Assembly (NCBI GenBank): GCA_031280615.1
Contig: JAITGO010000010.1
Location: forward strand, 62,001 to 126,000
Direction of reading: 5' to 3'
Source of the DNA: Desulfobulbus sp.
Lineage (GTDB): Bacteria > Desulfobacterota > Desulfobulbia > Desulfobulbales > Desulfobulbaceae
DNA: 64,000 bases
Below, piece by piece: positions 26,409-35,278 of this stretch. The translations under genes and the position numbers were made by a program. Every line of letters begins with the position of its first letter. Position 1 is the first letter of the stretch. The notes beneath the pieces are model-generated. The model was not told the origin of the DNA. It made no database searches and saw nothing but the letters and a program-made list of their open reading frames with translations.

Positions 26409-27844
26409 GCCGCCTCCGGCATTGGATTTTCAGGCAGATCTTCGAACAGGTCCGAAGGCCGTTGCGCCAGGGCCTCCATGGCTTGGCGGTCGTCGAGCAG
26501 GGTTTCGGCCACGGATCCCAGCCCCATTTCCTCCAGCAGCCGGCAGGCCGAGAGCAGCCGGGTCTGGATGCAGAACGGTTCGTAGGCCAGCGGGCTGCCC
26601 GGATAGGTGTGATGGACATGGCAGCCCCCGGAGCAGACCCACTGGCAGAAGCACCGGGCGCAGCGGGGTTTGTCTTCGGGCAGGCGCCGCAGGCGGACAA
26701 TAGCGTCCGTATCGATGCGCAGGTGTCCTTGTGCGTCCAGGCGGCCGACATCCAGGTCGAGACCGCGCTCCAGCCAGGCCTCTTGCGGCAGATAGCAGCT
26801 GCTGATGCGGCCGTCGGCAGAGACGATCAGCGCATCCTTGCCGACCGGGCAGAAGCTCGTCCGCGAAGGCTCGCCTTCGGTGGCCGCGTACACCGGCTTG
26901 ACGCCGTGGCGCAGGGTTTGAGCGTGGGCCTTGGCATACTGGCGGGCAAAGAGGTATGGATCCGGCGGCAGCAGACCGGCGGCCAGGGTGCTGGAATTGC
27001 CGGTCAGGGGTTCGAAATTGATGGCCGAGGGCTGGAATTCCTTGCAGAACCACAGGGCGATTTCTTCCAGCCGGTGGACATTCAAGGTCGAGACGCAGCA
27101 GCGCAGGCAGAGTTCGGTGGGCGTCCTGGCGAGCAGGGCCGCGGTTTGGCGGGCCTGGGCAAAGCTGCCGCGGCCGGCGCGGGCGGGGCGATGCCGGTCG
27201 TGGACCTCCTGGAATCCGTCCAGCGACAGGACCACCGCCTGGAAATAATCCCCCACGAATTGGGCGTATTCCGGCTCGAACACCCCGTTGGTCGACACCT
27301 CGAGATGCAGGGCCAGGCCATGGCGGTCGGCCAGCAGCCGGCTCCGGTGCACTGCGGTTTCGACGACCTCGCGGGCGACAAAAGGCTCGCCGCCGAAAAA
27401 ATGCACCTCCATCCGGCCGTGACCGGCCTCTTCGAGGAACCGGGCGTACCAGGTGAGCGCCGCGCTGGCCAGGGCCGGGGACATGGCGGCGGCCTGCGGC
27501 CCGTCGGCGCCGAAGTCGCAGTAGGCGCAGCGGATGTTGCAGCTTCGAGTGGGCAGCAGGCCGAGGAACAGGGGATGAAGCGGCCCGGTTGCCGCCGGCG
27601 GTGCTTCCGGCTTCTGGGCCAGCAGGACGGCGAGTTGGTGCAAATCGTCCGACAGGGACGGATACGAAGGCGCCGAAGGCACTTGGCCGACAGCCCGGCG
27701 CAGCCGGTGCAGGGCCGGCCCGTTGACCAGGGAGGCGACCCCGGCCGGCGGATTGCACACCAAAAAGGCGTCGTTGACCGGTAGGACGAACAGGCAGGGC
27801 CGCGCCTTGTCCGTTGCAATGCAGTCGACCCCGGCCGCGTTCAC
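26405..27844 (-). CDS. Radical-SAM/SPASM peptide maturase
   Basis: 479 residues from GTG 27844, preceded by GGGAGG. The N-terminal 90 residues (LFVLPVNDAFLVCNPPAG) form the small beta-rich domain seen in several peptide maturases. The cluster motif is CNIRCAYC (Cys102, 106, 109), with FFGGEPF in the SAM-binding region. The C-terminal SPASM domain reads CARCFCQWVCSGGC and should hold auxiliary 4Fe-4S clusters. SPASM enzymes modify peptides by thioether, C-C or Calpha crosslinking. The start overlaps the previous PqqD-like gene (GTGA) and the end overlaps the next. Confidence 0.9.
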   Translation of the reverse strand: MNAAGVDCIATDKARPCLFVLPVNDAFLVCNPPAGVASLVNGPALHRLRRAVGQVPSAPSYPSLSDDLHQLAVLLAQKPEAPPAATGPLHPLFLGLLPTRSCNIRCAYCDFGADGPQAAAMSPALASAALTWYARFLEEAGHGRMEVHFFGGEPFVAREVVETAVHRSRLLADRHGLALHLEVSTNGVFEPEYAQFVGDYFQAVVLSLDGFQEVHDRHRPARAGRGSFAQARQTAALLARTPTELCLRCCVSTLNVHRLEEIALWFCKEFQPSAINFEPLTGNSSTLAAGLLPPDPYLFARQYAKAHAQTLRHGVKPVYAATEGEPSRTSFCPVGKDALIVSADGRISSCYLPQEAWLERGLDLDVGRLDAQGHLRIDTDAIVRLRRLPEDKPRCARCFCQWVCSGGCHVHHTYPGSPLAYEPFCIQTRLLSACRLLEEMGLGSVAETLLDDRQAMEALAQRPSDLFEDLPENPMPEAA

Positions 27845-28257
27845 TCCGGCCTCCCGGCGGGATGGCAGATCCCCTGCTGCGCCAAGGTGACGAACAGCTG
27901 GCGGACCGTTGCCGCCGCGGTCTGGCGCGGAAGGCCGAATTTTGCCGCCAACAGCTCGCAGATGCCGCTGAGGGCATGCTGGCCGTCGAATCGGTTGACG
28001 ACGTACTCCTGCTGGGCGTCCAGCCGCAAACAACGGGTGAAGTCCGCCTCGGCTTGCTCCCGTACCAGCAGCCAGCCGTCCTCGATGCGGATGCGTTTGC
28101 CCCGGTGCACCACCGGCACCATGTCGTGCAGCACCGCCTCCGGCAGGGTTTCGAGTTGGTCGAGCCTGAAATGCGGCTTGCCGCGCAGTTCATCGACCGC
28201 GGCGACCGCCCCGGCCAGCAGCGAATGCAGGTAGACTCTCCGGCCGCCCTCGCTCAT
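27841..28257 (-). CDS. PqqD-like peptide-recognition (RRE) protein, longer form
   Basis: 138 residues. The C-terminal 75 residues (CLRLDAQQEYVVNRFDG..., GICELLAAKFGLPRQTAAATV, LFVTLAQQGI) have the PqqD pattern of strand-strand-helix-helix-helix. The N-terminal 60 residues are an extension of unknown role. The ATG overlaps the stop of the first radical-SAM gene by 4 nt and GGGGAG lies 6 nt before it. The stop overlaps the GTG of the next maturase. Two RRE proteins in one operon suggest that each serves a separate radical-SAM enzyme. Confidence 0.78.
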   Translation of the reverse strand: MSEGGRRVYLHSLLAGAVAAVDELRGKPHFRLDQLETLPEAVLHDMVPVVHRGKRIRIEDGWLLVREQAEADFTRCLRLDAQQEYVVNRFDGQHALSGICELLAAKFGLPRQTAAATVRQLFVTLAQQGICHPAGRPE

Positions 28258-29612
28258 GCCGTCTCCCCGGTGTGGCCGCAGGGGCCCGGCACAGCCTGGG
28301 CCCGTCCCCGCCACAGCCCGTTGCCCGCCGCGATGGAGTGGACGATCAGCTCCCTGGTCAAGGTCCGGTTCAGTTCGCAGCGGCTGCCATGGTGCAAATG
28401 GCCGCCGGTCCGGGCGGAAAAGGTCTTGGATGGGCAATCGCCCGCGCAGTGGCGGAAGCAAAAACAGGTGCGGCAGGTCTGCCGGCGTTCTTCGATCTTG
28501 GCGAGAAAGGCCTGCCTGATGCCGGCATCGATCCCGATGGCGCCGTCCGGCTGCATGTCGCCGAAAATGAAATCCCCGGCCAGCTCGTGCTGTCGGTCGC
28601 AGATTTCGTAGCAGGAGGTGAGGAAGCCGTCGGGGCCGACGATGAGCGCCTTGGCGAACGCGCCGCAGAACCGGTCGGTCAGCAGCCAGGGGCGCGCCCC
28701 GGAATAGTACATGTGCCGCCCGTGCCGGCAGGCGATGTCGTAGCCGGCCATGAAGGCCTCGGTAAAGGCGGCGTGCTGCGCCAGGGCCACCCGGTCGGTC
28801 CGGGCCCGGCCGTGGTCGAAGGCCGGTTCGACCTGGAAGGCCTGGGCTCCGGTTTCCCGGCAGAGGTATTCGACGATTTCCGGGATACGCTCGATACTCC
28901 GGTCGACCACCGTGACCCGGATGCCGTAGGCCATTCCCCGGCGGTCCAGCTCCTGCACGGTGCGCATCGCCGACCGATGGCTTTCGTCCCCGCTTCGGGT
29001 GGGCCGCTGCCGGTTCTGGATGGCGGGCGGGCCGTCGAAAGACAGGCTGATCTCGTCGAGGTTGTCCAGAATCCAGGCCCGTTGCTCCTTGCTCCAGACG
29101 CCGTTGCTGGTCAGGTTGATCCGGGCGGGCAGCGGCGCCTGGCGGGCCAGGGCCACGCAATCGGTCAGCAGGGTCCAGGCCGTGGTCGGTTCGCCGCCGC
29201 CGTGGAAGCAGAGCGAAAAGTGGTCCTGCCCCCGGTCGGCGGCATGCCTGCAGACCGTCTCCATGGCCGCGCGGGCCAGGGCCAGGGGCAGCCGCTTGGC
29301 CGGGGCCTCGCCGCCGCCGTGGGCATAGCAGTAGATGCAGCGCAGGTTGCAGGTATTGGTGAGGAACAACACGCAGACCGCCGGCCGGAACGGGTCCGCG
29401 TCCATCGGCTGTTGCTCCGGTTGTTGGTCCTCCTCGAAAAAACCGATGGCCCGGAGAAAGCCGGTGGGCTGGTCATCGGCGGCCGGCGGCACCTCTCCGG
29501 CGGCAAACCGCTCGCACAGCCGCGCCATGGCCCGATTGCCGATAAAGGCCAGTTGCTGCAACGGCCTGTAGACGATGATCTTATCCCGATAGGGAATGGT
29601 GTGCAGCTCCAT
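28254..29612 (-). CDS. Radical-SAM/SPASM peptide maturase, first of the operon
   Basis: 452 residues. The N-terminal domain (IIVYRPLQQLAFIGNRAMAR) matches that of the other maturases here. Cluster motif CNLRCIYC (Cys88, 92, 95), SAM-binding FHGGGEPT, and SPASM motif CRTCFCFRHCAGDC near residue 400. SLSFDGPPAIQNRQRPTRSG is the conserved strand-loop of anSME/SPASM enzymes, also present in the double radical-SAM protein. It starts 53 nt after the beta-propeller gene; an AAAGGAG lies about 40 nt upstream of the ATG but none is close. Being next to the Cys-rich protein, it is the best candidate for the tail-modifying enzyme. Confidence 0.9.
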   Translation of the reverse strand: MELHTIPYRDKIIVYRPLQQLAFIGNRAMARLCERFAAGEVPPAADDQPTGFLRAIGFFEEDQQPEQQPMDADPFRPAVCVLFLTNTCNLRCIYCYAHGGGEAPAKRLPLALARAAMETVCRHAADRGQDHFSLCFHGGGEPTTAWTLLTDCVALARQAPLPARINLTSNGVWSKEQRAWILDNLDEISLSFDGPPAIQNRQRPTRSGDESHRSAMRTVQELDRRGMAYGIRVTVVDRSIERIPEIVEYLCRETGAQAFQVEPAFDHGRARTDRVALAQHAAFTEAFMAGYDIACRHGRHMYYSGARPWLLTDRFCGAFAKALIVGPDGFLTSCYEICDRQHELAGDFIFGDMQPDGAIGIDAGIRQAFLAKIEERRQTCRTCFCFRHCAGDCPSKTFSARTGGHLHHGSRCELNRTLTRELIVHSIAAGNGLWRGRAQAVPGPCGHTGETA

Positions 29613-29665
29613 AACCCGGTCCGGCGGATCGTGTTCCGCTGTCCTTTGCTCCTTTCCGGCCTCGA

Positions 29666-31174
29666 TCAATTGGGTCGCCAGTAGTGGCTTTGCTGCGAGA
29701 CATTGCCCACGCAGGAGCACACCGAGTTGCAGGTACAGATGGTGTCGCACGAACAGGTGGTGCCGGACATGGTGCGCTTGTGGCCCTTGGGCAGGCTCTT
29801 GCTCCCGACCGCGATGGTGTTGCAGGTGCAGACGCCGCCGCCGGCAACGGCATAGCCGGCCGGCACGGCAATGGTGTCGCAGACGCAGACGGTCTGGCTG
29901 CTGCGGTACGACCGGTCGCTGGCCACGCAATCGCAGACGCAGGTGGCGTTCGCCGGCAGGGGGGTGGTGCAGGGCTGGACCAGGGTCTGCTGGCCGGTCT
30001 GGCGGTAGTGGGACATCGGCGTCCCCTTGAAGGTCAGGGCCGGATCGAGGATGCAGCCGATCAATTCGCCCTCCGGCAGCCGCCACAGGTGCATACGGCC
30101 GCTGTCGGAGCCGGTGACCAGCACCTGGCCGTCCGGGCCGATGGCCATCGAGGTGATCTTTTCGTTCTGCTGATGCTTGAGCGTGGCCTGCAGCGTGCCT
30201 TCCGGCATTTTCCAGAGCTTGACGGTGCCGTCGGCGCTGGCCGTGGCGGCCAGATCGCCGCCCGGAGCGATGCGCGCCAGCAGGATCTTGCCGCTGTGGC
30301 AGGCCATGGTCTGCACCGGGGTGCCCTCCGGCAGGCGCCAGATCTTGGCGGTGCCGTTTTCGTGGGCCGAGAGCAACAGGGCGCCCTGGGGGCCGATGGC
30401 GACCGCGGCCACGGGCGAGGCAGGTCCTTGCACGGTCTGCATCGGTTCGCCCTCCGGCAGGCGCCACACCTTGGTCGAGCCGTCCTTGTAGCCTGCGGCG
30501 AGCAGGATGTTGTCGGGACTGAAGGCGAGCGAGCGGATCGGCGGCGCGGCCTCCTTGATGATTGTGCGGCGTTTGCCGTCGGCCAGGCCCCACAGTTCGA
30601 TGCCCTCCTGGCCCACGAATGCCAGGGTCTTGCCGTCCGGGCCGTGGGCCATCGGCGCGCCCACCCGGACCGGCAGGGTGCGCAGCGAGGTGGCGTTCGG
30701 CAGTTCCTTGACTGCGGTGGATTGCTGGCCGCCCCGGCAGGCGACCAGGTACTTGCCGTCGGAGCTGAGGGTGGCGTCGGCATCGCGCGGCAGGGTTTTC
30801 TTCAGGCTGCAGTCCGGCAGCTTCCACAGCTTGATCGCGGTTGGGTCCCAGGAGACGATCGATTTGCCGTCCTTGCCGATGGCGATGGCCTCGATCCCTT
30901 TTTCATGCGCCTGGCCGCAGGTCTGCGCGGTTTTGACCGGCGCGCCGGTGCAGGTGGCGGTCGTTTCCGGGGGTGCGGTTTTTTTGGGTACGGACCCGGC
31001 CGGTTCGGGCACCGAGCCGGAACAGGCGCTCAGGGCTCCGGCCGCGGCAATGGCTCCGAGAAAGGAACGGCGGTTCAGGCCGATGCCGTCTTTACCCTTG
31101 ACGATTCCGTAAATCTCCGGCTGTTCGTCGTCGGGTGTCTGGTCCAAGGCCGGATGTTGTTTGTCGTCCGTCAT
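29666..31174 (-). CDS. Tat-exported WD40-like lipoprotein with CxC-repeat tail (putative maturation substrate)
   Basis: 502 residues. After a 34-residue polar N-terminus comes a Tat signal NRRSFLGAIAAAGALSAC with the twin Arg at 35-36 and a lipobox Cys51. Residues about 90-380 are a beta propeller: six strands of the type KLWRLPEG end successive blades. The last 100 residues hold 14 Cys, 13 of them in six Cys-x-Cys units: CVCDC (412-416), CVC (430), CTC (449), CSC (474), CTC (480), CSC (486). They follow the pattern C-x-C-[DN]-[TSC]-[IV]. AGGAGG 6 nt before ATG 31174 fixes the start. The downstream radical-SAM/RRE genes make this tail a likely substrate for modification in the cytoplasm before folded export by Tat. 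Confidence 0.88.
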   Translation of the reverse strand: MTDDKQHPALDQTPDDEQPEIYGIVKGKDGIGLNRRSFLGAIAAAGALSACSGSVPEPAGSVPKKTAPPETTATCTGAPVKTAQTCGQAHEKGIEAIAIGKDGKSIVSWDPTAIKLWKLPDCSLKKTLPRDADATLSSDGKYLVACRGGQQSTAVKELPNATSLRTLPVRVGAPMAHGPDGKTLAFVGQEGIELWGLADGKRRTIIKEAAPPIRSLAFSPDNILLAAGYKDGSTKVWRLPEGEPMQTVQGPASPVAAVAIGPQGALLLSAHENGTAKIWRLPEGTPVQTMACHSGKILLARIAPGGDLAATASADGTVKLWKMPEGTLQATLKHQQNEKITSMAIGPDGQVLVTGSDSGRMHLWRLPEGELIGCILDPALTFKGTPMSHYRQTGQQTLVQPCTTPLPANATCVCDCVASDRSYRSSQTVCVCDTIAVPAGYAVAGGGVCTCNTIAVGSKSLPKGHKRTMSGTTCSCDTICTCNSVCSCVGNVSQQSHYWRPN

Positions 31175-31505
31175 TGTTTCCTCCTGGTTGGGCGTGGCGC
31201 TTTGGGTCGAATCCGGCGGTTGGCCGCGCGGTCGACGCCGGCTTTTTCGGCGGCATTGGCTGCAGGCACGCCGAAAGCAGCGCGGGGTGGTGTTGGCCTG
31301 GGTGGCTCGTTGCTGTGGCTGTCGATTGAAAATGCCATTTAACGAGCATTTGCAAAAGTTGCGCAAGCATTTTCGCCTTCCAGCGGCCATGGCGAGACAA
31401 GAATACGTATTTTGCTGTATTTGTTCGTCAGGTCCGCGCTGGACAGGGCACCGGTGTGCGGGCAACTTTCCGGAATGTTGCTTTTTTCGATGGCGGTCGG
31501 CCGGT
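31175..31505. other. Intergenic region upstream of the propeller/maturase operon
   Basis: 331 bp between the MFS gene end and the propeller start, both on the minus strand. The middle (about 31370-31430) is AT-richer than its surroundings and should hold the operon promoter. I find no sigma54 element with correct spacing and no clear sigma70 pair. No terminator hairpin with a U-run is evident, so read-through from the MFS gene is possible. Confidence 0.45.
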
Positions 31506-32705
31506 TCAGGCCGTGGCGGAGGGCCGGCTGCGGTCGGCCCTGTCCTGATGGTGGAGGAAACTGCGGGCCGCCAAGGGAAGCGCGACGGCGAAGAGGCAGG
31601 CCAGGGCGAGAAAGGCGGCCTGCACTCCCTGGACGTCGCTGACCCAGCCGATCAACGGGCCGCTGGCCACGTAGCCCATCCGAAAGAGCAGGCTGTGCAG
31701 GCTGAGGAGGCTGGCGCGCATGAATCGGGTGGCATCCCGTTGGAGAAAATTGCGGATGATCGGGCCCTGGAGCCCACGCACCGCGGTCAGCAGGTAGTAG
31801 AACAGAAAGCTGCCGGCCATGGAGGTCAAGCCCAGGCCGGCAAAGGCCAGGACCGTCAGGCCGATGAAGAGCAGGCAGAGGCGCGCAAGGCCCAGCCGGT
31901 CGAGCAGCCGGTGGCTGATCGAGGAGCAGAGGGCCACCGTCAGGTTGGCGCCGGCCCAGACCGGCCCGAACCAGGCCAGCGGCACCCCGCACTGCTGCAT
32001 GAACGGCTGCACCAGCCAGACCGGGTAGAAGGAGGCCAGGCCGAGCAGCACCCCGAACACCATGGTCGCCCGGATCTGCTTCTGTTCGACCAGGCCGAAG
32101 CGGCTGATGCGCAGGGCCTCGTGCAGGTGAGAGGCGACATAGGGGCTTTTCTCCCCTTGGGGCTCGCGCAGGGACAGGGCCATTGCCAGGGCGACCAGCC
32201 ATACTCCGATCTGGACCGCGAACGGCAGCAGCGGGTCGGCCACATAGAGCAGGCCGGCGCAAAGCGCCCCGCCCGCCTCGCCGATCTGGGCCCACCCTGC
32301 CATCCTCCCGTCGCAGCGAATGTAGAGTTCGGTTCGCCGGTCGGCCCGCAGGGTCTCGTAGAGCAGGGCGCTGTCCGAGCCGCTGATGAAGGCGTGTCCG
32401 ATTCCGAGCAGGATCTCGGCGCCGATCACGTGCCAGAAGTTGTGGGCAAAGAGATAGGCGATCGCACCCGTCAGGGAGAAGCCGCAGGCGACGATCAGGG
32501 AAAGGCGGTAGCCGAGCCGGTCGCTGACATAGCCGGAAGGGTATTCCATCAGCAAGGTGGCGGTGGAGAAAAAGACGTTGATCAACAGGATCTCCGTCAG
32601 CGACAGGCCGATTTGGTCTTTCCAGAACACGGTGATGATCGCCATGGGGAAGAGCGTCATCTTGAGGGCGGAAAAGATGTTGAGCTTAAGGATGTTGCCG
32701 GTCAT
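31506..32705 (-). CDS. MFS transporter
   Basis: 399 residues with about 12 membrane segments. The loop 2-3 motif YPSGYVSDRLGYRLSL and the N-terminal LFPMAIITVFWKDQIGLSLTE fit small MFS carriers of the drug/efflux-like type. It lies between fdhE and the propeller/maturase operon, all on the minus strand, 76 nt after fdhE. Its role could be with either neighbour; export of a small molecule made by the radical-SAM enzymes is one option, but nothing in the sequence fixes the substrate. Confidence 0.85.
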   Translation of the reverse strand: MTGNILKLNIFSALKMTLFPMAIITVFWKDQIGLSLTEILLINVFFSTATLLMEYPSGYVSDRLGYRLSLIVACGFSLTGAIAYLFAHNFWHVIGAEILLGIGHAFISGSDSALLYETLRADRRTELYIRCDGRMAGWAQIGEAGGALCAGLLYVADPLLPFAVQIGVWLVALAMALSLREPQGEKSPYVASHLHEALRISRFGLVEQKQIRATMVFGVLLGLASFYPVWLVQPFMQQCGVPLAWFGPVWAGANLTVALCSSISHRLLDRLGLARLCLLFIGLTVLAFAGLGLTSMAGSFLFYYLLTAVRGLQGPIIRNFLQRDATRFMRASLLSLHSLLFRMGYVASGPLIGWVSDVQGVQAAFLALACLFAVALPLAARSFLHHQDRADRSRPSATA

Positions 32706-32781
32706 GGGCAGGGACGGGGTTGCGGACGGCTTGGGCGGGAAGGGGAAAGGCGGCGGCCGCTTGCGGCGAGCCGCCGCGGGC

Positions 32782-33690
32782 TTACATCATGAAGAAGTTG
32801 GTTCCGATATTGGCGTATTCCTGTTTTTCCTCCATCAGCAGATCAAGGGTCAGGGTGGCGATGTCGTCGGCGATCGGGTCGACCGAGGCATCGTGCTCCC
32901 GGACCAGGACCTTGAGATAGCAGCGGCATTCCGGGCAGGCCTCGGCGCGGACCGCCGGGTGGGCGTTTTCCAGGCCGTAATAGCCTATCTCCCTGGTGTT
33001 GTCGCATTGGACGCACTTGGCGCGCACCAGGTGCCATTCCGAACCGCAGAGGGCGCAGTGCAGATAGCGCAGCCCGCGAGCCGAGGCCTCGGTGCGGATG
33101 ACCGCTGCCACCGGCGGGCTGCCGCAGACCGGGCAGATGGCCGGGTGTTCTGGCCGGCCGAGCTGTTCCGGCTGAAGGCCTCGGGCCAGACGGGTCCATT
33201 GCACCTGCAGGGCCGCGCCGATGAACGGGGCCGAGGCCAGATCGAGTTCGGCGGCCGGGCCGTTGAGCAGCGTATGCGCCTGGGTGTCCAGCCAGGAAAA
33301 ATCGCCGTGCAGCAGCGGCGTCAATGCCTGTCTGCCCTTGGCGGGCAGCAGATGGGCGGCCGCATCGACCGCGCGGAAGACCGCATCCCGCCAGCTGGGA
33401 TGACGGGGCCACCCGGCCGGGGCCAACGGCGGCATAGCGTGCTCGCGGCATTGTGCCAGCAGATGGACATCCGGCAGGTCCAGGTCGGTCGGGCTGTCCA
33501 GCTCCTGCTGCTGCCATTCCGCCAGGCGCGCCAGAAACAGGAGATAGTCGGCCAGTCCGTGCCCCGGCGCCAGGCGGTCAAAGCGCCGGGACCGGAGGAC
33601 AAACAGGTCCGCCGCCGGGAGAAACAGGGCCGGAATGCCGCCGACCGGAGCCTCGACTTGGCCAGGCCCCAGGATGGGAGTCGTGATCAT
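32782..33690 (-). CDS. fdhE: Formate dehydrogenase accessory protein FdhE
   Basis: 302 residues. The C-terminal half has the four FdhE zinc/iron knuckles: CPVCGS, CALCGS, CVQCDN and CPECRCY. FdhE is a rubredoxin-like cytoplasmic protein that binds the catalytic subunit of respiratory formate dehydrogenases before Tat export and is needed for active enzyme. It lies 87 nt after fdnI on the same strand, as part of the fdn operon. Length matches the E. coli protein (309). Confidence 0.93.
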   Translation of the reverse strand: MITTPILGPGQVEAPVGGIPALFLPAADLFVLRSRRFDRLAPGHGLADYLLFLARLAEWQQQELDSPTDLDLPDVHLLAQCREHAMPPLAPAGWPRHPSWRDAVFRAVDAAAHLLPAKGRQALTPLLHGDFSWLDTQAHTLLNGPAAELDLASAPFIGAALQVQWTRLARGLQPEQLGRPEHPAICPVCGSPPVAAVIRTEASARGLRYLHCALCGSEWHLVRAKCVQCDNTREIGYYGLENAHPAVRAEACPECRCYLKVLVREHDASVDPIADDIATLTLDLLMEEKQEYANIGTNFFMM

Positions 33691-33777
33691 GGCGCACCCG
33701 CAGGCGATGGTGAGGGGACAGGGCGAAGAGCGGTCAACGAGATGGCCGCCGCTTCACCCCATGGAGCGTTTTTGTCG

Positions 33778-34398
33778 TTACTCCGCGATCTTCTTGTACC
33801 AGTCGGCGGAATGGTGCCGAGCCCAGGTGCGGGTGACCGTGCCCCTGGTCATGGCCCGGATCGAACCGCGGGTCCAGTAGGCGGCGTACACATGGACAAT
33901 GAAGCCGATCAGGGCGACAAAGGCGGCGCCGGCATGCACCACCACCGCGATGCGGCGCTGGGCGATGGCAAACTCGGGCGCGAACCACGGCTGCCAGATC
34001 AGGATGCCGGAGGCCAACAACAGGAGGATCGCCACCAGCATGGTCCGGGTCAGCAGCTTCTGGCCCAGGTTGTACTTGCCGAGCGGCGGCAGGTTGTCGG
34101 TCCGGTTGCGGAGGACATCCCCCATGCGCTTGGCCCATTGCCAGTCCGCGGCCACGATCCGGTTGTCCTTCCATTCCCGGCCCGCCCAGACGAAAAAGGA
34201 CAGGGCCAGGACCGCTCCGAAAAAGGGATGCAGGATGCGCGCCCAGGTGCCGCCGCCGAACAGGCCGGTCAGCCAGAAGAAGACGGGATGAAAGAACCCG
34301 AGCCCGGACAGGCCGGCAAGAACGAAGGTCAGGGCCACCAGCCAATGGTTGAGCCGCTCGCTGGCGCTGTGCCGCTGGATGAGTGCGTGCGTGTTCAT
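33778..34398 (-). CDS. fdnI: Formate dehydrogenase cytochrome b556 (gamma) subunit
   Basis: 206 residues with four membrane helices. It starts [19 protein letters not shown], the typical first helix with a haem-ligating His, and has [24 protein letters not shown] in the fourth helix (quoted to show His residues: HAG and HVY). The subunit takes electrons from the beta subunit and reduces menaquinone. The ATG overlaps the stop of the beta gene (ATGA) and AGGAGG lies 6 nt before it. It anchors the complex on the periplasmic side of the membrane. Confidence 0.94.
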   Translation of the reverse strand: MNTHALIQRHSASERLNHWLVALTFVLAGLSGLGFFHPVFFWLTGLFGGGTWARILHPFFGAVLALSFFVWAGREWKDNRIVAADWQWAKRMGDVLRNRTDNLPPLGKYNLGQKLLTRTMLVAILLLLASGILIWQPWFAPEFAIAQRRIAVVVHAGAAFVALIGFIVHVYAAYWTRGSIRAMTRGTVTRTWARHHSADWYKKIAE

Positions 34399-35267
34399 GA
34401 CGTTTCCTCCTCTTCCTCGGGAACCTCGTTGGGTCCCTGGCTCAGGTAGTGGACAATGCCGCCGACCACGGCGGCGCCCAGGCCGATGCTCATCAGAGTC
34501 TTGGCGATCTCCTTCCACAGGACCACCAGCGGACTGATGCCGGGATCCCTGGGCAAGCCCTGGTACAGTGTCGGCCGGTCGGCGTGCTGGAGCACGTACA
34601 TCACGTGGGTGCCACTCACCCCGGTCGGGTTGTAGACCCCGGCCAAGGCAAAGCCGCGCTCCCTGAGATCGGCGATGCGGCCGGCCGCGTGTTCGAGCAT
34701 GTCCTCCTTGGAGCCGAAGACGATCGCCCCGGTGGGACAGGTCTTGGCGCAGGCCGGTTCCTGGCCCACGGCCACCCGGTCGGAGCAGAGGGTGCATTTG
34801 TAGGCCTTGCCGTCCTTGCGGGAGAGCCGAGGGATGTTGAAGGGACAGCCCATGACGCAGTAGCCGCAGCCGACGCAGGCCTCCTGGTGGAAATCGACGA
34901 TGCCGTTGCTGTACTGGATGATCGCGCCGGGGGCGGGACAGGATTTGAGGCAGCCCGGATCGGCGCAGTGCATGCAGCCGTCCTTGCGGATCAGCCATTC
35001 CAGCCGGCCGGGCGTGGGCTCGACCTCGGCGAATCGCATCACCGTCCAGGACCGGTCGGACAGGTCGGGCGGATTGTCGTAGACCCCCCGGTTGGTGCCG
35101 ATGTCGTCGCGGAGGTCGTTCCATTCCATGCAGGCCACCTGGCAGGCCTTGCAGCCGATGCACTTGGAAATGTCGATCAGTTTCGCGACCTCCGGGATCT
35201 TGCGGACGCTGGGCGAGGGCGTGGTGGTGGCGGAACGTCTTTTGATATCAAGAGATTGTAGTGCCAT
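34395..35267 (-). CDS. fdnH: Formate dehydrogenase iron-sulfur (beta) subunit
   Basis: 290 residues with four ferredoxin-type clusters: [31 protein letters not shown] and CTLCSDR...CAKTC. A single C-terminal membrane helix ([15 protein letters not shown]) anchors it, as in E. coli FdnH. It passes electrons from the Mo/W active site to cytochrome b. It starts 11 nt after the alpha subunit ends. An acidic tail (PEEEEETS) ends the protein. Confidence 0.95.
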   Translation of the reverse strand: MALQSLDIKRRSATTTPSPSVRKIPEVAKLIDISKCIGCKACQVACMEWNDLRDDIGTNRGVYDNPPDLSDRSWTVMRFAEVEPTPGRLEWLIRKDGCMHCADPGCLKSCPAPGAIIQYSNGIVDFHQEACVGCGYCVMGCPFNIPRLSRKDGKAYKCTLCSDRVAVGQEPACAKTCPTGAIVFGSKEDMLEHAAGRIADLRERGFALAGVYNPTGVSGTHVMYVLQHADRPTLYQGLPRDPGISPLVVLWKEIAKTLMSIGLGAAVVGGIVHYLSQGPNEVPEEEEETS

Positions 35268-35278
35268 GGCTCACCTCC

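Noticed and set aside
26125..26751. N-terminal extension of the barrel-type radical-SAM gene
   Set aside because: The extra residues are out-of-frame translation of the PqqD-like and upstream maturase genes; GTG 26124 with GTGA overlap is the proper start.
31340..31400. Sigma54 promoter before the propeller gene (TGGAAGGCGAAAATGCTTGC region)
   Set aside because: GG and GC are 13 nt apart instead of 12 and the -24 element is poor.
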